Assembly: GCA_013141385.1 (NCBI GenBank)
Contig: JABFRB010000006.1
Location: forward strand, 1-64,000
Origin: Bacteroidales bacterium
GTDB taxonomy: Bacteria > Bacteroidota > Bacteroidia > Bacteroidales > Tenuifilaceae
DNA: 64,000 nt
Reading direction: 5' to 3'
The translations under genes and the position numbers were made by a program. Of this stretch, positions 1 through 9,616 are shown in pieces. Every line of letters begins with the position of its first letter. The first letter of the stretch is position 1. The notes below the pieces were generated by a model. The model ran no database searches. It was not told where the DNA came from and saw only the letters and a program-made list of their open reading frames with translations.

Positions 1-372
1 GTGAGATTAATCGCTTAAGATAATGATTTCCAGGGTTTTAAACAAATATTTCTGATGTTATTTTATTGATTTTCAAATATTTAACTAAATTATTAGTAAA
101 GTAGTTTCAACCCTTAATTCGCATTAATAACTATTTTTGTTTAACGGCTTTAAATATTACAAGGACCTAACTCAGGTATTTGCAGTTTAACTCCATATTT
201 TATCATAAATAGAATCAAAATCGTCGGCTTCAATTATATCAAAACCTAAGGATTTTATAAAGATTTTTTTGCCCTCAATATTTTTATCTTCAGAATCCTT
301 TTTGATTAAACACTAACTATTGTCTTTCTATCAGGTATTTCTTAAAATATTTTGCTCGTTCAATTAATAACC
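1..372. other. Intergenic, no supported gene
   Basis: AT-rich stretch downstream of the hybrid kinase. The only open stretch is 41 codons on the minus strand (about 187-312) with no start codon and an in-frame stop just upstream. It could be a gene remnant, but nothing identifies it. Confidence 0.5.
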
Positions 373-2910
373 TCACTCCCCAAGTTTTAATAACTCTTTC
401 TTAAGCAATTTCAGAATTGGTTTGATTTGGATATTCAGCTCATCGGTTAGATCTTTTGCTAAATGAAGGTTCTCCTTCTTATCTTCCAACTTTTCAATCT
501 TTAAAAGTAATCCTGCAATATTATAGATTTTAAACTGTCTGAATGCAGGTTTCATCTTATGTGCAATTGCCGAAGCATTTTTCAGATCCTTCTCCTGAAT
601 ATGGCTATTCAGTTCGAGAAGATTCTTATGGGTATTTTCCAAAAAGGTTGAAAGAATCAGTTTCGCCGATTGCATATCGCCCCCAGAAAATCGGAAAATA
701 TCGGTTAGGTCGTACCCTAAATCACTATTTACATCATCTTCAAAATGAGGCATATCCACTTTTTGTACCTCAACAAACGGTTCAACGACCTTCATTAAGT
801 CCTCCTCGGAAAAAGGCTTTATTAAGTAACCCGAAAATCCTTTTTCGATAAAATAGTTAGGGTTATCAATTACGCTATTCGCTGTAATCGCAATTACAGG
901 CATTGGTTTTTCTAAACTATTTATCATTTCAACAATATCGTAACCGCTTATCCCAGGCATGTGAATATCAGTAAATATGATATGATACTCTTTTTTAGAA
1001 ATCAAATCCATCACTTTACAAGGATCGCCAGTTGAGTCAGCAGCAATTCCTAAGGTTTTAAATAGTTCCTCAGATATAATGCGATTAACCTCATCGTCAT
1101 CAACTACCAGAACCCGAATATCATTGCTAACAATAAGCGGATTAATCGATTCCTCCCTCCTCTTTAGATGTTCACCCTTCAATCGGTATGGTATGGTAAT
1201 ATTTATTGATGTACCCACACCCTGCTGGCTCTCAATACTTACCTCCCCTCCCTGAAGTTCAGTTAGTCTTTTAACAATTGTAAGCCCAAGCCCAGTTCCA
1301 CCGTACTTGCGGGTAGTACTCGGATCTGCTTGGGTAAACTCTTCAAAAATAAAAGATTGATGCTCGGGTGAAATGCCTATGCCTGTATCCTTTACGGTAA
1401 TACGCACCCTAACAAAATCCTCATTTATATCGGTAAAGTTTGATATTAGAGTTACACTACCAATTTCGGTAAATTTAATTGCATTGCTAAGTAGGTTTAA
1501 AACTATCTGTTTTAATCTGAATGGATCGCCCCAAAGAGTAATATTTTCATTGTCATCAACAATAAGATCGAGAATGATTCCTTTTTCGTTAGCTTTCTCG
1601 CGCATAGTATTCAAAGATTCCTGAAGAACCTCTAAAAGGTTAAAGGGCAGGTTTTCGATTTTCATCTGTCCCGCTTCAATCTTGGAAAAATCGAGAATAT
1701 CGTTTATAACACTAAGTAGATGATTAGATGATGAAGTAAGCAGTTTAATATAATCGGTTTGTTTTGTATTAAGGTCTGTTCTTTCGATTTGCCTTGACAG
1801 TCCTATGATTGAACTCAAAGGTGTTCTAATTTCATGGCTCATATTTGCCAAAAATTGTTCCTTCACCTTAAGCAACTTCTCAGCATATTTTTTTGATTCA
1901 TAAAGTTCGTTCCTATAATAATTACCTTTTGTGATATCTCTAAAGATTACTGCAAGAAAGAGCAATAGCATTATTAGGGCAGCACCCCCAAGTGCCAGTA
2001 CTATGATGGTTGATTTATATACAACTTCTTGGGCATTATTTGCACGTTTATAGGATTGGGATAGTTCTTCGCGCTCAAGGAGTGATACGATAATCCGAAT
2101 TTGATCCATGAGTTCCTTATCACTTTTTAGCAATTCCAGCTCTTTTGAACTGGCAAGATCTCTGGCAATCTCCTGCTCTTTTTTTATTTGGTGAAGAATT
2201 CCAATAACATTCCCCATCACACTATCGGATACATAGCCAGAACGAACTATTGTATCTATTCTGGTTTCAACCTGAACATTGGTAAAGATTGTATCAACCT
2301 TTTCTTTCCCTGATATCCAATTCTTTATCTTACCAAAAAAACTAGCCTTTTGATTTGTAGAGCGTTCAACGATAGTATCCTTCTTTGAAGTGGTTGTGGT
2401 TGTTGTTTTAGCAACAACTGGTTTTCTTGTATTAGGATTCGATTGGGCTTTTGCTATCTCATCAAGAGCCCTATCGTAAAAAATCGATGAACGATCTTTC
2501 TTTTTAAGATCTATAAATTCATCGAGTACTTTTTCTTTTCGCCCCAAAAACTGCTTAATGGTCTTGATTTTAGCCCGTTGACTCGAATTATCTTTAGTTA
2601 AGTAAAGTAGCGAATCAACCTTATCATTAATTTTCAGAAGAAATGAAAAATAGAAGTTCAAGTAATCCTCATTCTGGGAAAGATTATAAGCACGAATATT
2701 ACTTTCAGCTTCGTAAATATCTGCAAGAACTGAATTTAATGTGATTAACTTTTTATTGGGATGCGATAGCGATTGCTTAGTTCGAGAGAGTTCAATAAAG
2801 CCATTATAAGTTATTGATATTGCTGCTATAGCAAAGGCTAGAATAATAGTAAAACCAGCTAATACTTTTGGTTTAATCCAAATCCGAATAGGACCTTCTA
2901 CCTTTGACAT
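373..2910 (-). CDS. Hybrid sensor histidine kinase/response regulator with Hpt domain
   Basis: An 845-residue inner-membrane phosphorelay kinase. A TM helix at about 17-35 and a second at about 300-323 bracket a helical, Thr/Lys-rich extracytoplasmic sensor region. HisKA follows with MSHEIRTP (phospho-acceptor His359), then HATPase_c with N box LNLLSNAIKF (471-480), DTGIGI (508-513) and GGTGLGL (537-543). A receiver follows with the acidic cluster VVDDDE (602-607), phospho-acceptor Asp648 in FTDIHMPG and Lys698, then a C-terminal Hpt domain with candidate His784 in AHKMKPAF. All expected relay residues are present, so an intramolecular His-Asp-His relay is likely. The output partner and signal are unknown and no response regulator gene adjoins. 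The start is the ATG just before the first TM helix. Confidence 0.9.
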   Translation of the reverse strand: MSKVEGPIRIWIKPKVLAGFTIILAFAIAAISITYNGFIELSRTKQSLSHPNKKLITLNSVLADIYEAESNIRAYNLSQNEDYLNFYFSFLLKINDKVDSLLYLTKDNSSQRAKIKTIKQFLGRKEKVLDEFIDLKKKDRSSIFYDRALDEIAKAQSNPNTRKPVVAKTTTTTTSKKDTIVERSTNQKASFFGKIKNWISGKEKVDTIFTNVQVETRIDTIVRSGYVSDSVMGNVIGILHQIKKEQEIARDLASSKELELLKSDKELMDQIRIIVSLLEREELSQSYKRANNAQEVVYKSTIIVLALGGAALIMLLLFLAVIFRDITKGNYYRNELYESKKYAEKLLKVKEQFLANMSHEIRTPLSSIIGLSRQIERTDLNTKQTDYIKLLTSSSNHLLSVINDILDFSKIEAGQMKIENLPFNLLEVLQESLNTMREKANEKGIILDLIVDDNENITLWGDPFRLKQIVLNLLSNAIKFTEIGSVTLISNFTDINEDFVRVRITVKDTGIGISPEHQSFIFEEFTQADPSTTRKYGGTGLGLTIVKRLTELQGGEVSIESQQGVGTSINITIPYRLKGEHLKRREESINPLIVSNDIRVLVVDDDEVNRIISEELFKTLGIAADSTGDPCKVMDLISKKEYHIIFTDIHMPGISGYDIVEMINSLEKPMPVIAITANSVIDNPNYFIEKGFSGYLIKPFSEEDLMKVVEPFVEVQKVDMPHFEDDVNSDLGYDLTDIFRFSGGDMQSAKLILSTFLENTHKNLLELNSHIQEKDLKNASAIAHKMKPAFRQFKIYNIAGLLLKIEKLEDKKENLHLAKDLTDELNIQIKPILKLLKKELLKLGE

Positions 2911-2989
2911 CTAGCAATTTATGGTTTTAGCTAATTTATACAGTTTTTAGAAACAAAAAACAGAAACCTTAAAATGCCTAAAAATAAAT

Positions 2990-3020
2990 AAGGGAAAGCA
3001 TTTCTGCTTTCCCTTATAAA
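2990..3020 (-). terminator. Rho-independent terminator of the lipoprotein gene
   Basis: An 11-bp perfect stem (2990-3000 with 3005-3015) and a 4-nt loop lie about 20 nt beyond the stop codon of the minus-strand lipoprotein gene. The minus-strand 3' side continues into an A/T-rich tract. Confidence 0.7.
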
Positions 3021-3036
3021 ACGTTATTACTAACTA

Positions 3037-3909
3037 TTATTCAACGACTAAAACAAGATATTTTGATGCACTCCAAAATTTATTAGCATCTAAAATCTCT
3101 ATTTTTTCAACAACACCCTCTTGATTTGCAACTAGTTTATAGGAATCGCTTGGATGTACAGTAATTATCTTCACTTTTTTGCTTGATAATGGGATACTAG
3201 CAAGTTTTGTAATGTCGATTTTTGTAAAATAGCTGGTGTTAAAATCATCTTTCAGTTTACTTGTTTTTCCAAGACCAAGGAAACCACCTGTTTTATCAAT
3301 GATCTTATTCAACTCAAGTTCCTTTTTTGTACCAAATGCATAGTAAGCAGTATTAATTGTTTCAACCTGTTGATTTACTGTTTCTGTCAGTTTGGTTTTC
3401 TCGGTATTTAGTGTATCAACCTTTGCATTTAAAACTGTGATTGAAAAATCCATTTGGGAAAGTTTATCTTTAAGAACTGATATTTCAGCATCCCTTTCCT
3501 GAATAGTTTGATTTGTTTGCGCAATCAACTTCTCGAATCCAGCAATTTTAATATTGGATTCTTTGAGTTTGCTGTTCAAATATTGGATAGAGCGCTTATT
3601 CTTAGCCATTAATTCGTTGATAACTTTAATATCCTCATTAATCTGCTCGCGAGTATCCTTTTTAAGTTCTGTTCCAACGGTGGTGTTTTTCGAGATAACA
3701 TTCTCTTTCTCTTTTATTAGCGCAAGATTGGACTCAATCTCATTTAACATCTGAAAGAATCCATTAATCGTTGAGTCTTTCGCTTTAGTCTCGGTGCGTA
3801 ATGCAGCATTCTCCTTGGTCAGAAGTTCTATCTGTTTCTTTTCCTTTTCTTTGCAACTAGTAGCAACTAAAACAAGTGCCAATGATGCAATAATCATTAT
3901 TCTGTTCAT
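3037..3909 (-). CDS. Coiled-coil lipoprotein of unknown function
   Basis: A 290-residue protein with a lipoprotein signal peptide: hydrophobic stretch 4-17 and lipobox VATSC with Cys19. The charged KEKEKK after the Cys is typical of Bacteroidota lipoproteins. Residues about 25-190 are almost entirely Lys/Glu/Leu/Asn heptad-like helix, a long periplasmic or surface coiled coil. The last about 90 residues look globular and beta-rich, with a Gly-Leu-Gly-rich segment near 205-215. It is monocistronic with its own terminator. I do not recognise a characterised family; a cell-envelope structural role is inference only. Confidence 0.75.
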   Translation of the reverse strand: MNRIMIIASLALVLVATSCKEKEKKQIELLTKENAALRTETKAKDSTINGFFQMLNEIESNLALIKEKENVISKNTTVGTELKKDTREQINEDIKVINELMAKNKRSIQYLNSKLKESNIKIAGFEKLIAQTNQTIQERDAEISVLKDKLSQMDFSITVLNAKVDTLNTEKTKLTETVNQQVETINTAYYAFGTKKELELNKIIDKTGGFLGLGKTSKLKDDFNTSYFTKIDITKLASIPLSSKKVKIITVHPSDSYKLVANQEGVVEKIEILDANKFWSASKYLVLVVE

Positions 3910-4384
3910 GTTTAGTATTTTTTTTCACAATAAGTGCGAAAATCGATCCAAATAGTATGAAGACTATGCATACAATTCATACCAGTCTAACATTATGACA
4001 CTTACATGCATAATGAATAATAGTTCCATTTTATATAACTGAGTATCTGTGGATAATATTCAACAAAATGGGGTTGAAGAATTAGAGGATTCCAAACCAT
4101 TTTACCTTAATTCGACTATTAGTATAACGTAAGTTCGATACAAGAATCTCATTAAGAATATAATAAACAGATATTTATAAATATAATATTTATAGACGGA
4201 ATAGTGAAACAATGGAACTGGAGCGAAGCGAAACTCGGCGAAGTCAATATTGGAAAACAAGAAGTTAGATTTTTGCTTATATCTTCCATTTTTCCAACAT
4301 TCCACTGATTCAAAATAAAATTATTGATACCTAGGTTAATACATTGTTTCTTACATCGAACTAACGTTAGTACAATAAATCAAA
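3910..4384. other. 475-nt intergenic region, nothing identified
   Basis: A/T-rich DNA between two minus-strand genes, presumably holding the promoter of the lipoprotein gene. A 67-codon open frame on the minus strand (4102-4305) has no coding character and is not called. Confidence 0.5.
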
Positions 4385-6871
4385 TCAATCACCTTCAAAG
4401 CATTTTGAAATGGTTGAGTATAAGTCATCGGATTCTATCGGTTTGATTATATAGTATTTGCATCCAGCCTCAAGCGAAAGATTTTTCTCTTCATCTAGCA
4501 CATTTGCTGTTTGGGCTATAACAGTTAAATTCTTTCTTATCGATTTGATCTGTTTAGTAGCCTCATGCCCAGACATGAAAGGGAGTTGGATATCCATTAG
4601 GACAAGATCAATCACCTCGTCAGATTGGCAAATGGTTACGGCATCCTCACCACTTTTTGCATGAATAAGCCTAAGACCGCTTCCTTTCAGGATTGCTTGG
4701 ATAAACTGAAAACTGATTTGATCATCCTCTACAACAAGTACGACTTTATTCGGCCAGTAATTAGTATTCTTTTTAGGTATCGAGGTAGTGTTATTATCAA
4801 TTAATTCAGCAGGAGTAAAAGGGATAACAAAATAGAATAAAGAACCTTTATTAGGAATGGACTCCACATATAAATCACCACCTAAGATGTTTGCCAATCG
4901 CTTAGATATAGACAAACCCAACCCTGCGCCACGATGCGAGGGTTGATTAGGTTGAATATGCCGGTAAAAGCGATTAAATATTTTATCCAACTGATCTTCA
5001 GGAATTCCAACTCCCGTATCTTTCACATAAAACTTAATGGTATTATGCTTTTCGAATGAATAGCCAAGCTCAATTTCACCTTCGCTTGTAAATTTATATG
5101 CATTATCAATAAGATTTATTAGAATTTGCTCAACTCTAACCGGGTCTATAACGATATTACTCTTTTCGTTGCTTTGCGTTTTAACTATTTTTAAAGCAAC
5201 CCCATCTTTTTTATAAAGGTAGGTTGGGTTGTTAAAAATTAGTGAAAGATCATCGAGTTTTTTATTGATATTGCAGGCGGTATTCTTAATTTCCATTTGA
5301 CCTGCCTCAATCTTAGACAGACTGATTATATCATTTATTATTTGAAGCAAACTTCTACCCTGCCTATTAATTACATCAAGGTAAAGCCTCCTATCTTCTG
5401 CTGAAAGTTCATTATTTTCAAGGACTTTAGCAAAACCAAGTATCCCATTCATAGGTGTTCGAACCTCGTGGCTTATATTGGCTAAAAATTCACTCTTGAG
5501 TTTATCAGATTCCTCTGTTTTTCTTAATGCATCAGTGAGTTCTTTCGTTTTCCTAGCGGTGTTAGCCTCAAGTTCAACATTTAGATTATTTAACTCCTTA
5601 TTAATCTGCACAACCTGATAATTCTTAATACGTAATTTTCTTAATAAGAAAATTGTATAGATGAGAAGGGAAATAAAAACTATACAGATAATAAAGAAAA
5701 AAAACTGTACCTCTTTTGATCGCTGAAACCTTACACTTTCAATTTCAAGATTTGCTTGTAGAAATTTATTTTGATACTCTTTCTTTTCAGTTTCATGCTT
5801 AGCAGTTAGTTCCGATAACTTATCAGAGACTTGTTTGCTGAAAATTCTCTCAACCATTAATGCGTATTTAAGCATCATTGCACGTGATTGATAAGGATTT
5901 CCAATGGCTAAGTTGTAATCGGATAGAACTTTGTAACTGTCTTTTAAGGCTATATAATTCTCAACATGCTCGGCTTTTTTTTCAATCTCCGACAAGTATT
6001 CATAAACTTTCTGATAATTTTTTATCTTAATGTTAACGCTCGCCAAACTGATATAATCCTCTACCACACCATAGTTATTTTTGATAAGTTGATGAAGTCT
6101 TAAGGCTTCCGAATAATATTCTATTGCTTTACTAAAGTTATCAATTTTTTCGTGTACTTGCCCTATACTCTCATAGGTATTAGCCAGATTTAAGGTGTCA
6201 TTAATTTCATTCTTAATTATTATTGCTTTATTGAACCACACCAAGGCCTCTTGGTACTTACCAATAGAGCTGTATGCTAATCCAATATTATTTTGAGTAG
6301 ATGAGTAACCCTTTTTATCGCCAATCTCATTGAAAAGTAGTAGTGCTTGATTATGGTAGTTTAGAGATTGATCATATTGCTTAGTTTGTTGGTAAATTAT
6401 CCCTAAATTATTGAGAATTGAAGCATTTATTTTTTTGATCCTCAAATTTTCGCTGATTTTTAGTGCTTTTTGCAAATATTCAATTGCTCTATCATACTCG
6501 CTTATCATCTGGTAGCAATTACCAATATTATTCATCGCACCAGCTAAAGAAGCACTATCCTTCAACTGGATAAATATTTGTTCTGAACGTTTATAGAAAT
6601 CTATTGCAGTGCTAAACTGATTTAAATCGCGGTTTGATTTTCCTAATAGTTGATAAGCCTTTGCCACTAAATCTGGTTTATCAACCTTTGAAAGCAAAGC
6701 AAGAACTTGATTAGAAAGTTGAATTACCTGCTCAGGCTTACGACCATCCTCGGAAGCTATCTTTAATATTGTAGCAGGATCCTCTCGATCAATTCGATTC
6801 TGAGATAATAATGGAGTTAAAGAGGAAACTGAGATGAAAAATAATAGCAGGAAATATGTAAACTTATTCAT
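4385..6871 (-). CDS. TPR-containing hybrid sensor histidine kinase/response regulator
   Basis: An 828-residue membrane kinase with a signal peptide (1-23), then about six to seven tetratricopeptide repeats (about 65-345) predicted to be periplasmic. A short coiled coil, one TM helix (about 389-410) and a cytoplasmic coiled coil follow. HisKA has ISHEVRTP (His468); the ATPase domain has LIDNAYKF (587-594), DTGVGI (618-623) and GAGLGL (648-653). The C-terminal receiver has VVEDD (713-717), phospho-acceptor Asp760 in LMDIQLP and an IIKP lysine near 809. This TPR-TM-kinase layout is common in Bacteroidota. There is no Hpt domain, so the receiver may be regulatory or pass phosphate to an outside Hpt protein. 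Signal and target are not visible. Confidence 0.9.
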   Translation of the reverse strand: MNKFTYFLLLFFISVSSLTPLLSQNRIDREDPATILKIASEDGRKPEQVIQLSNQVLALLSKVDKPDLVAKAYQLLGKSNRDLNQFSTAIDFYKRSEQIFIQLKDSASLAGAMNNIGNCYQMISEYDRAIEYLQKALKISENLRIKKINASILNNLGIIYQQTKQYDQSLNYHNQALLLFNEIGDKKGYSSTQNNIGLAYSSIGKYQEALVWFNKAIIIKNEINDTLNLANTYESIGQVHEKIDNFSKAIEYYSEALRLHQLIKNNYGVVEDYISLASVNIKIKNYQKVYEYLSEIEKKAEHVENYIALKDSYKVLSDYNLAIGNPYQSRAMMLKYALMVERIFSKQVSDKLSELTAKHETEKKEYQNKFLQANLEIESVRFQRSKEVQFFFFIICIVFISLLIYTIFLLRKLRIKNYQVVQINKELNNLNVELEANTARKTKELTDALRKTEESDKLKSEFLANISHEVRTPMNGILGFAKVLENNELSAEDRRLYLDVINRQGRSLLQIINDIISLSKIEAGQMEIKNTACNINKKLDDLSLIFNNPTYLYKKDGVALKIVKTQSNEKSNIVIDPVRVEQILINLIDNAYKFTSEGEIELGYSFEKHNTIKFYVKDTGVGIPEDQLDKIFNRFYRHIQPNQPSHRGAGLGLSISKRLANILGGDLYVESIPNKGSLFYFVIPFTPAELIDNNTTSIPKKNTNYWPNKVVLVVEDDQISFQFIQAILKGSGLRLIHAKSGEDAVTICQSDEVIDLVLMDIQLPFMSGHEATKQIKSIRKNLTVIAQTANVLDEEKNLSLEAGCKYYIIKPIESDDLYSTISKCFEGD

Positions 6872-6968
6872 ATCATTAATTTACTGGTTGCGAATATAAC
6901 TTGCATTTTCTTTAAAGTCAACATTTGATTGATAAGATAATCGTTACTTACCATGGGTAATAAATTCT

Positions 6969-6976
6969 TATCTTTG
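6969..6976 (+). promoter_or_regulatory. Probable -7 element for the TonB-like gene
   Basis: TATCTTTG matches the Bacteroidota housekeeping -7 consensus TAnnTTTG and lies 17 nt before the ATG. No convincing -33 TTG is seen at the usual distance. Confidence 0.4.
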
Positions 6977-6993
6977 TTCACTTTTTAATAATT

Positions 6994-7797
6994 ATGCCTA
7001 AAACACAAAGCGTTGGTAATGGTTTCTATCTCTGGATCGAGAGTCTAGCCGAAAGGGTATTCAATTACTGGGAAAGTCATAAAGTCGGAATACTTGGTAC
7101 TATTTCTATTCACCTTTCAATTCTAATTGTACTACTTATCGTAAAAATGAAGAGTAATCCAGTAGTTAAAAACGACATAGAGATAAACTTCAACAATGAG
7201 TTTCTTCCTATTTCTGAGGAACAAAAAGAAAAAATCGACAAAGAAGCTTTGGCAATAGAAAAGTTACTCCATCAAGGGTTGGAGGCTAATGCCGTAAAAA
7301 ATGTAACTGTTGATGCCGCTACTTCTAATGAGTTAAACCCAACTCTACAGGACGACAAAGGGATTAATGCTTCGGATTTGTATCAAGAAGCAGGAAGGGT
7401 TAAAGAAAAATTAAATCAAAGCAAGAATCTTTACGAGGAATCGCAGTTAAAGGGTCAGGAGGAGATTCCAAATACTCCTGATAAAAATACGATTCCAAAA
7501 GATGAAAGTAAATATAAAGGACCAGCAGTAATATCATACTATCTAGAAGGAAGGAAAGCGATTTCACTACCAGTTCCATCCTATAAATGCCAATTCGGAG
7601 GGCAAGTTGTTGTAGATATTGAGGTAGGACGAGATGGAAAGGTTGTCAATGCTAGAATTGATTCAAAAAACTCATTAAATGACGATTGTATTGATGAAGC
7701 CGCAATAAAATCAGCATACGACAGCAATTTTACCGTATCACCAGATTCACCAACAAAACAAAAGGGGAGTATCACATATCTATTTGTACCACAATAG
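6994..7797 (+). CDS. TonB-family energy-transducer-like protein
   Basis: A 267-residue protein with a cytoplasmic N-terminus of about 30 residues, one TM helix (about 33-51) and a long charged periplasmic linker rich in Asn, Lys and Glu. It ends in a TonB-C-like domain (about 195-267) containing GGQVVVDIEVGRDGKV and a conserved-looking AAIKSA helix. TonB proteins couple proton-motive force from ExbB/ExbD to outer-membrane receptors, but no exbB/exbD adjoins, so the partner receptor is unknown. The linker lacks the Pro-rich repeats of classical TonB. Its stop codon abuts the stop codon of the convergent alanine dehydrogenase gene with no spacer. Confidence 0.75.
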   Translation: MPKTQSVGNGFYLWIESLAERVFNYWESHKVGILGTISIHLSILIVLLIVKMKSNPVVKNDIEINFNNEFLPISEEQKEKIDKEALAIEKLLHQGLEANAVKNVTVDAATSNELNPTLQDDKGINASDLYQEAGRVKEKLNQSKNLYEESQLKGQEEIPNTPDKNTIPKDESKYKGPAVISYYLEGRKAISLPVPSYKCQFGGQVVVDIEVGRDGKVVNARIDSKNSLNDDCIDEAAIKSAYDSNFTVSPDSPTKQKGSITYLFVPQ

Positions 7798-9021
7798 CTA
7801 AAAAGCAGCCATCAGTAAGTTGATATCTCTTGAGGGAATATTGTAGAGCCTTCCCAGATAATCATTTGTTAGTATGCCGTTAAAAATATATACGCCATTT
7901 CTAAGACCAGGATCATCTTTCAGCTGCGATTTAATTCCGCCAGCCTCCGCTATTTCAGTAATTAAAGGTGAAAAAACATTGCTCATGGCAATAGATGCAG
8001 TACGTGCAACCCTTGATGTGATATTCGGCACACAATAGTGTATTACATCATGTTTAACAAAAGCAGGTTTGCTATTATCACGCATTTCGGATGTTTCAAA
8101 GCATCCACCTTTATCAATACTTAAATCAATAATAACAGAGCCTTTCTTCATCTTTTTAACCAACTCCTCCGAGACAATAAACCCACCCTTAATCTCTTCT
8201 GGCGAAAGTGTGCCAATTACAACATCAGCAGTTCTAAGAACCCTTTCAAGAACCTGGGGGTGAAAAATTGATGTATACAACCTTTGTCCAAGGATATTTT
8301 GAAGATCATTCAGCCTCTTAATGGAATCATCAAATACCTTTACCGTAGCGCCTAAGCCAAGAGCCGCTCTTGCAGCAAATTCTGCGGCTGTTCCTGCTCC
8401 AAGGATAACAACTTCGGTTGGTGTTATACCTGTAACGCCACCAAGCATAACTCCCTTGCCTTTATTTACATTGCTTAAGTACTCTGCTGCAACAAGTATG
8501 GAAGTACTACCTGCAATTGAACTCATGGCTCGCACAAGAGGAAAAGCTCCATCCTGATCGTGTATGCTTTCGAATGCAATAGCGGTGATACGCTTTTGCA
8601 TAAGGTTTCGAAGATATTGACCCGCAGATGAGTTCAAGTGTAGAGATGATATTATAACCTGCCCCTCATTTAAATACTCGGTTTCCTTTAATATTAAGGG
8701 TGCAACCTTAAGAATAATCTCACTTTTAAAAACTTCCTGAGATGTTTCTACAATTTGTCCGCCACGTTCGCTATAATCAGTATCGGTATAATTAGTTAGA
8801 TTCCCAGCTCCTTTCTCAATAATTATTTCATGCCCCTGATCAACTAGCATCTCTACTGCTTCTGGGGTTAGTGGAATTCTACACTCTGTAGCATCAGTCT
8901 CTTTTGGAATTCCGATTGTAATACGCTTATTCCTCCTACCAGTTTCTAGCATTTCCTCTTGTGGCATAAGTCCTTTTGAATAAGGAAATTGAGGCGTAGG
9001 TTTAGATATCCTTCCCATCAT
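7798..9021 (-). CDS. ald: Alanine dehydrogenase
   Basis: A 407-residue cytoplasmic enzyme of the alanine dehydrogenase/PNT family, catalysing NAD-dependent interconversion of L-alanine and pyruvate plus ammonia. The N-terminal catalytic domain begins with RITIGIPKE and contains CRIPLTPEAV (substrate-binding region). The Rossmann domain has VVILGAGTAAEFAA at about residues 204-217, and the family motif HYCVPNITSRVART comes later. The N-terminal extension with KGLMPQEEML is typical of Bacteroidota Ald proteins as I recall them. Two ATGs in tandem open the frame. The gene is transcribed in the same direction as the upstream porW-porX-tsaE genes, with 163 nt between tsaE and its start. Confidence 0.9.
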   Translation of the reverse strand: MMGRISKPTPQFPYSKGLMPQEEMLETGRRNKRITIGIPKETDATECRIPLTPEAVEMLVDQGHEIIIEKGAGNLTNYTDTDYSERGGQIVETSQEVFKSEIILKVAPLILKETEYLNEGQVIISSLHLNSSAGQYLRNLMQKRITAIAFESIHDQDGAFPLVRAMSSIAGSTSILVAAEYLSNVNKGKGVMLGGVTGITPTEVVILGAGTAAEFAARAALGLGATVKVFDDSIKRLNDLQNILGQRLYTSIFHPQVLERVLRTADVVIGTLSPEEIKGGFIVSEELVKKMKKGSVIIDLSIDKGGCFETSEMRDNSKPAFVKHDVIHYCVPNITSRVARTASIAMSNVFSPLITEIAEAGGIKSQLKDDPGLRNGVYIFNGILTNDYLGRLYNIPSRDINLLMAAF

Positions 9022-9184
9022 ATACAGTATTATATATCAATTATTTAAATCTAAATAAAAGTAAATTCAATTGAGTTTTACCCTTTAATTATAAGTCGCT
9101 TATAAATATATGGTAAAGTTTACCTTTAATCAACTTAAAATATGAATATATTAAAATATAGAAGAGAAAAATATATATAAAATT

Positions 9185-9610
9185 TTATTCAACTCTTGTT
9201 ATAACTCTACTCCCATCGCTATTAGCGAGGATAGATATTTTGCATACTCTTTCAACAGGTAGAATTTCATCAATAAGTTCAGGCCATTCAATAAAACACA
9301 AACCCTCTGTTTTATAGAAATATTCCTCATAACCAAAATCAAAAACCTCTTCAATTTTATTAATTCGATAAAAATCAAAATGGTAGATTGGTTGTAAGTC
9401 TTTATCTCGATACTCATTTACCAATGCAAAAGTTGGACTTGCCACATTATCCTTAACTCCAAGTTCTTGGCAAATCGCTTTTATTAAAGTTGTCTTCCCA
9501 GCACCCATGCTTCCATAAAAACAAATAATTCTGTTTTTATCAATCATCTGCAAAACATCTTTTGCAGCTCTATGGATTTCTGTGAGCGATTGTATTGTAA
9601 TTGATTCCAT
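9185..9610 (-). CDS. tsaE: tRNA threonylcarbamoyladenosine biosynthesis ATPase TsaE
   Basis: A 141-residue protein, the normal length for the family. Walker A is GSMGAGKTTLIKAI (about 34-47), followed by the ASPTFALVNEY segment and an HFDFYR motif typical of TsaE. TsaE is the ATPase of the TsaB-TsaD-TsaE complex that makes t6A37 in ANN-decoding tRNAs. It starts 6 nt after the stop codon of porX, so it is almost certainly cotranscribed with that gene. Confidence 0.93.
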   Translation of the reverse strand: MESITIQSLTEIHRAAKDVLQMIDKNRIICFYGSMGAGKTTLIKAICQELGVKDNVASPTFALVNEYRDKDLQPIYHFDFYRINKIEEVFDFGYEEYFYKTEGLCFIEWPELIDEILPVERVCKISILANSDGSRVITRVE

Positions 9611-9616
9611 TAATGA

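Noticed and set aside
187-312. Open 41-codon stretch on the minus strand near the window start
   Set aside because: No start codon and an in-frame stop directly upstream; too short to identify, so at most a gene remnant.
4102-4305. 67-codon minus-strand ORF in the intergenic region between the two kinases
   Set aside because: Composition is that of translated AT-rich non-coding DNA (runs of Tyr, Ile, Phe and Lys), with no domain or neighbour support.
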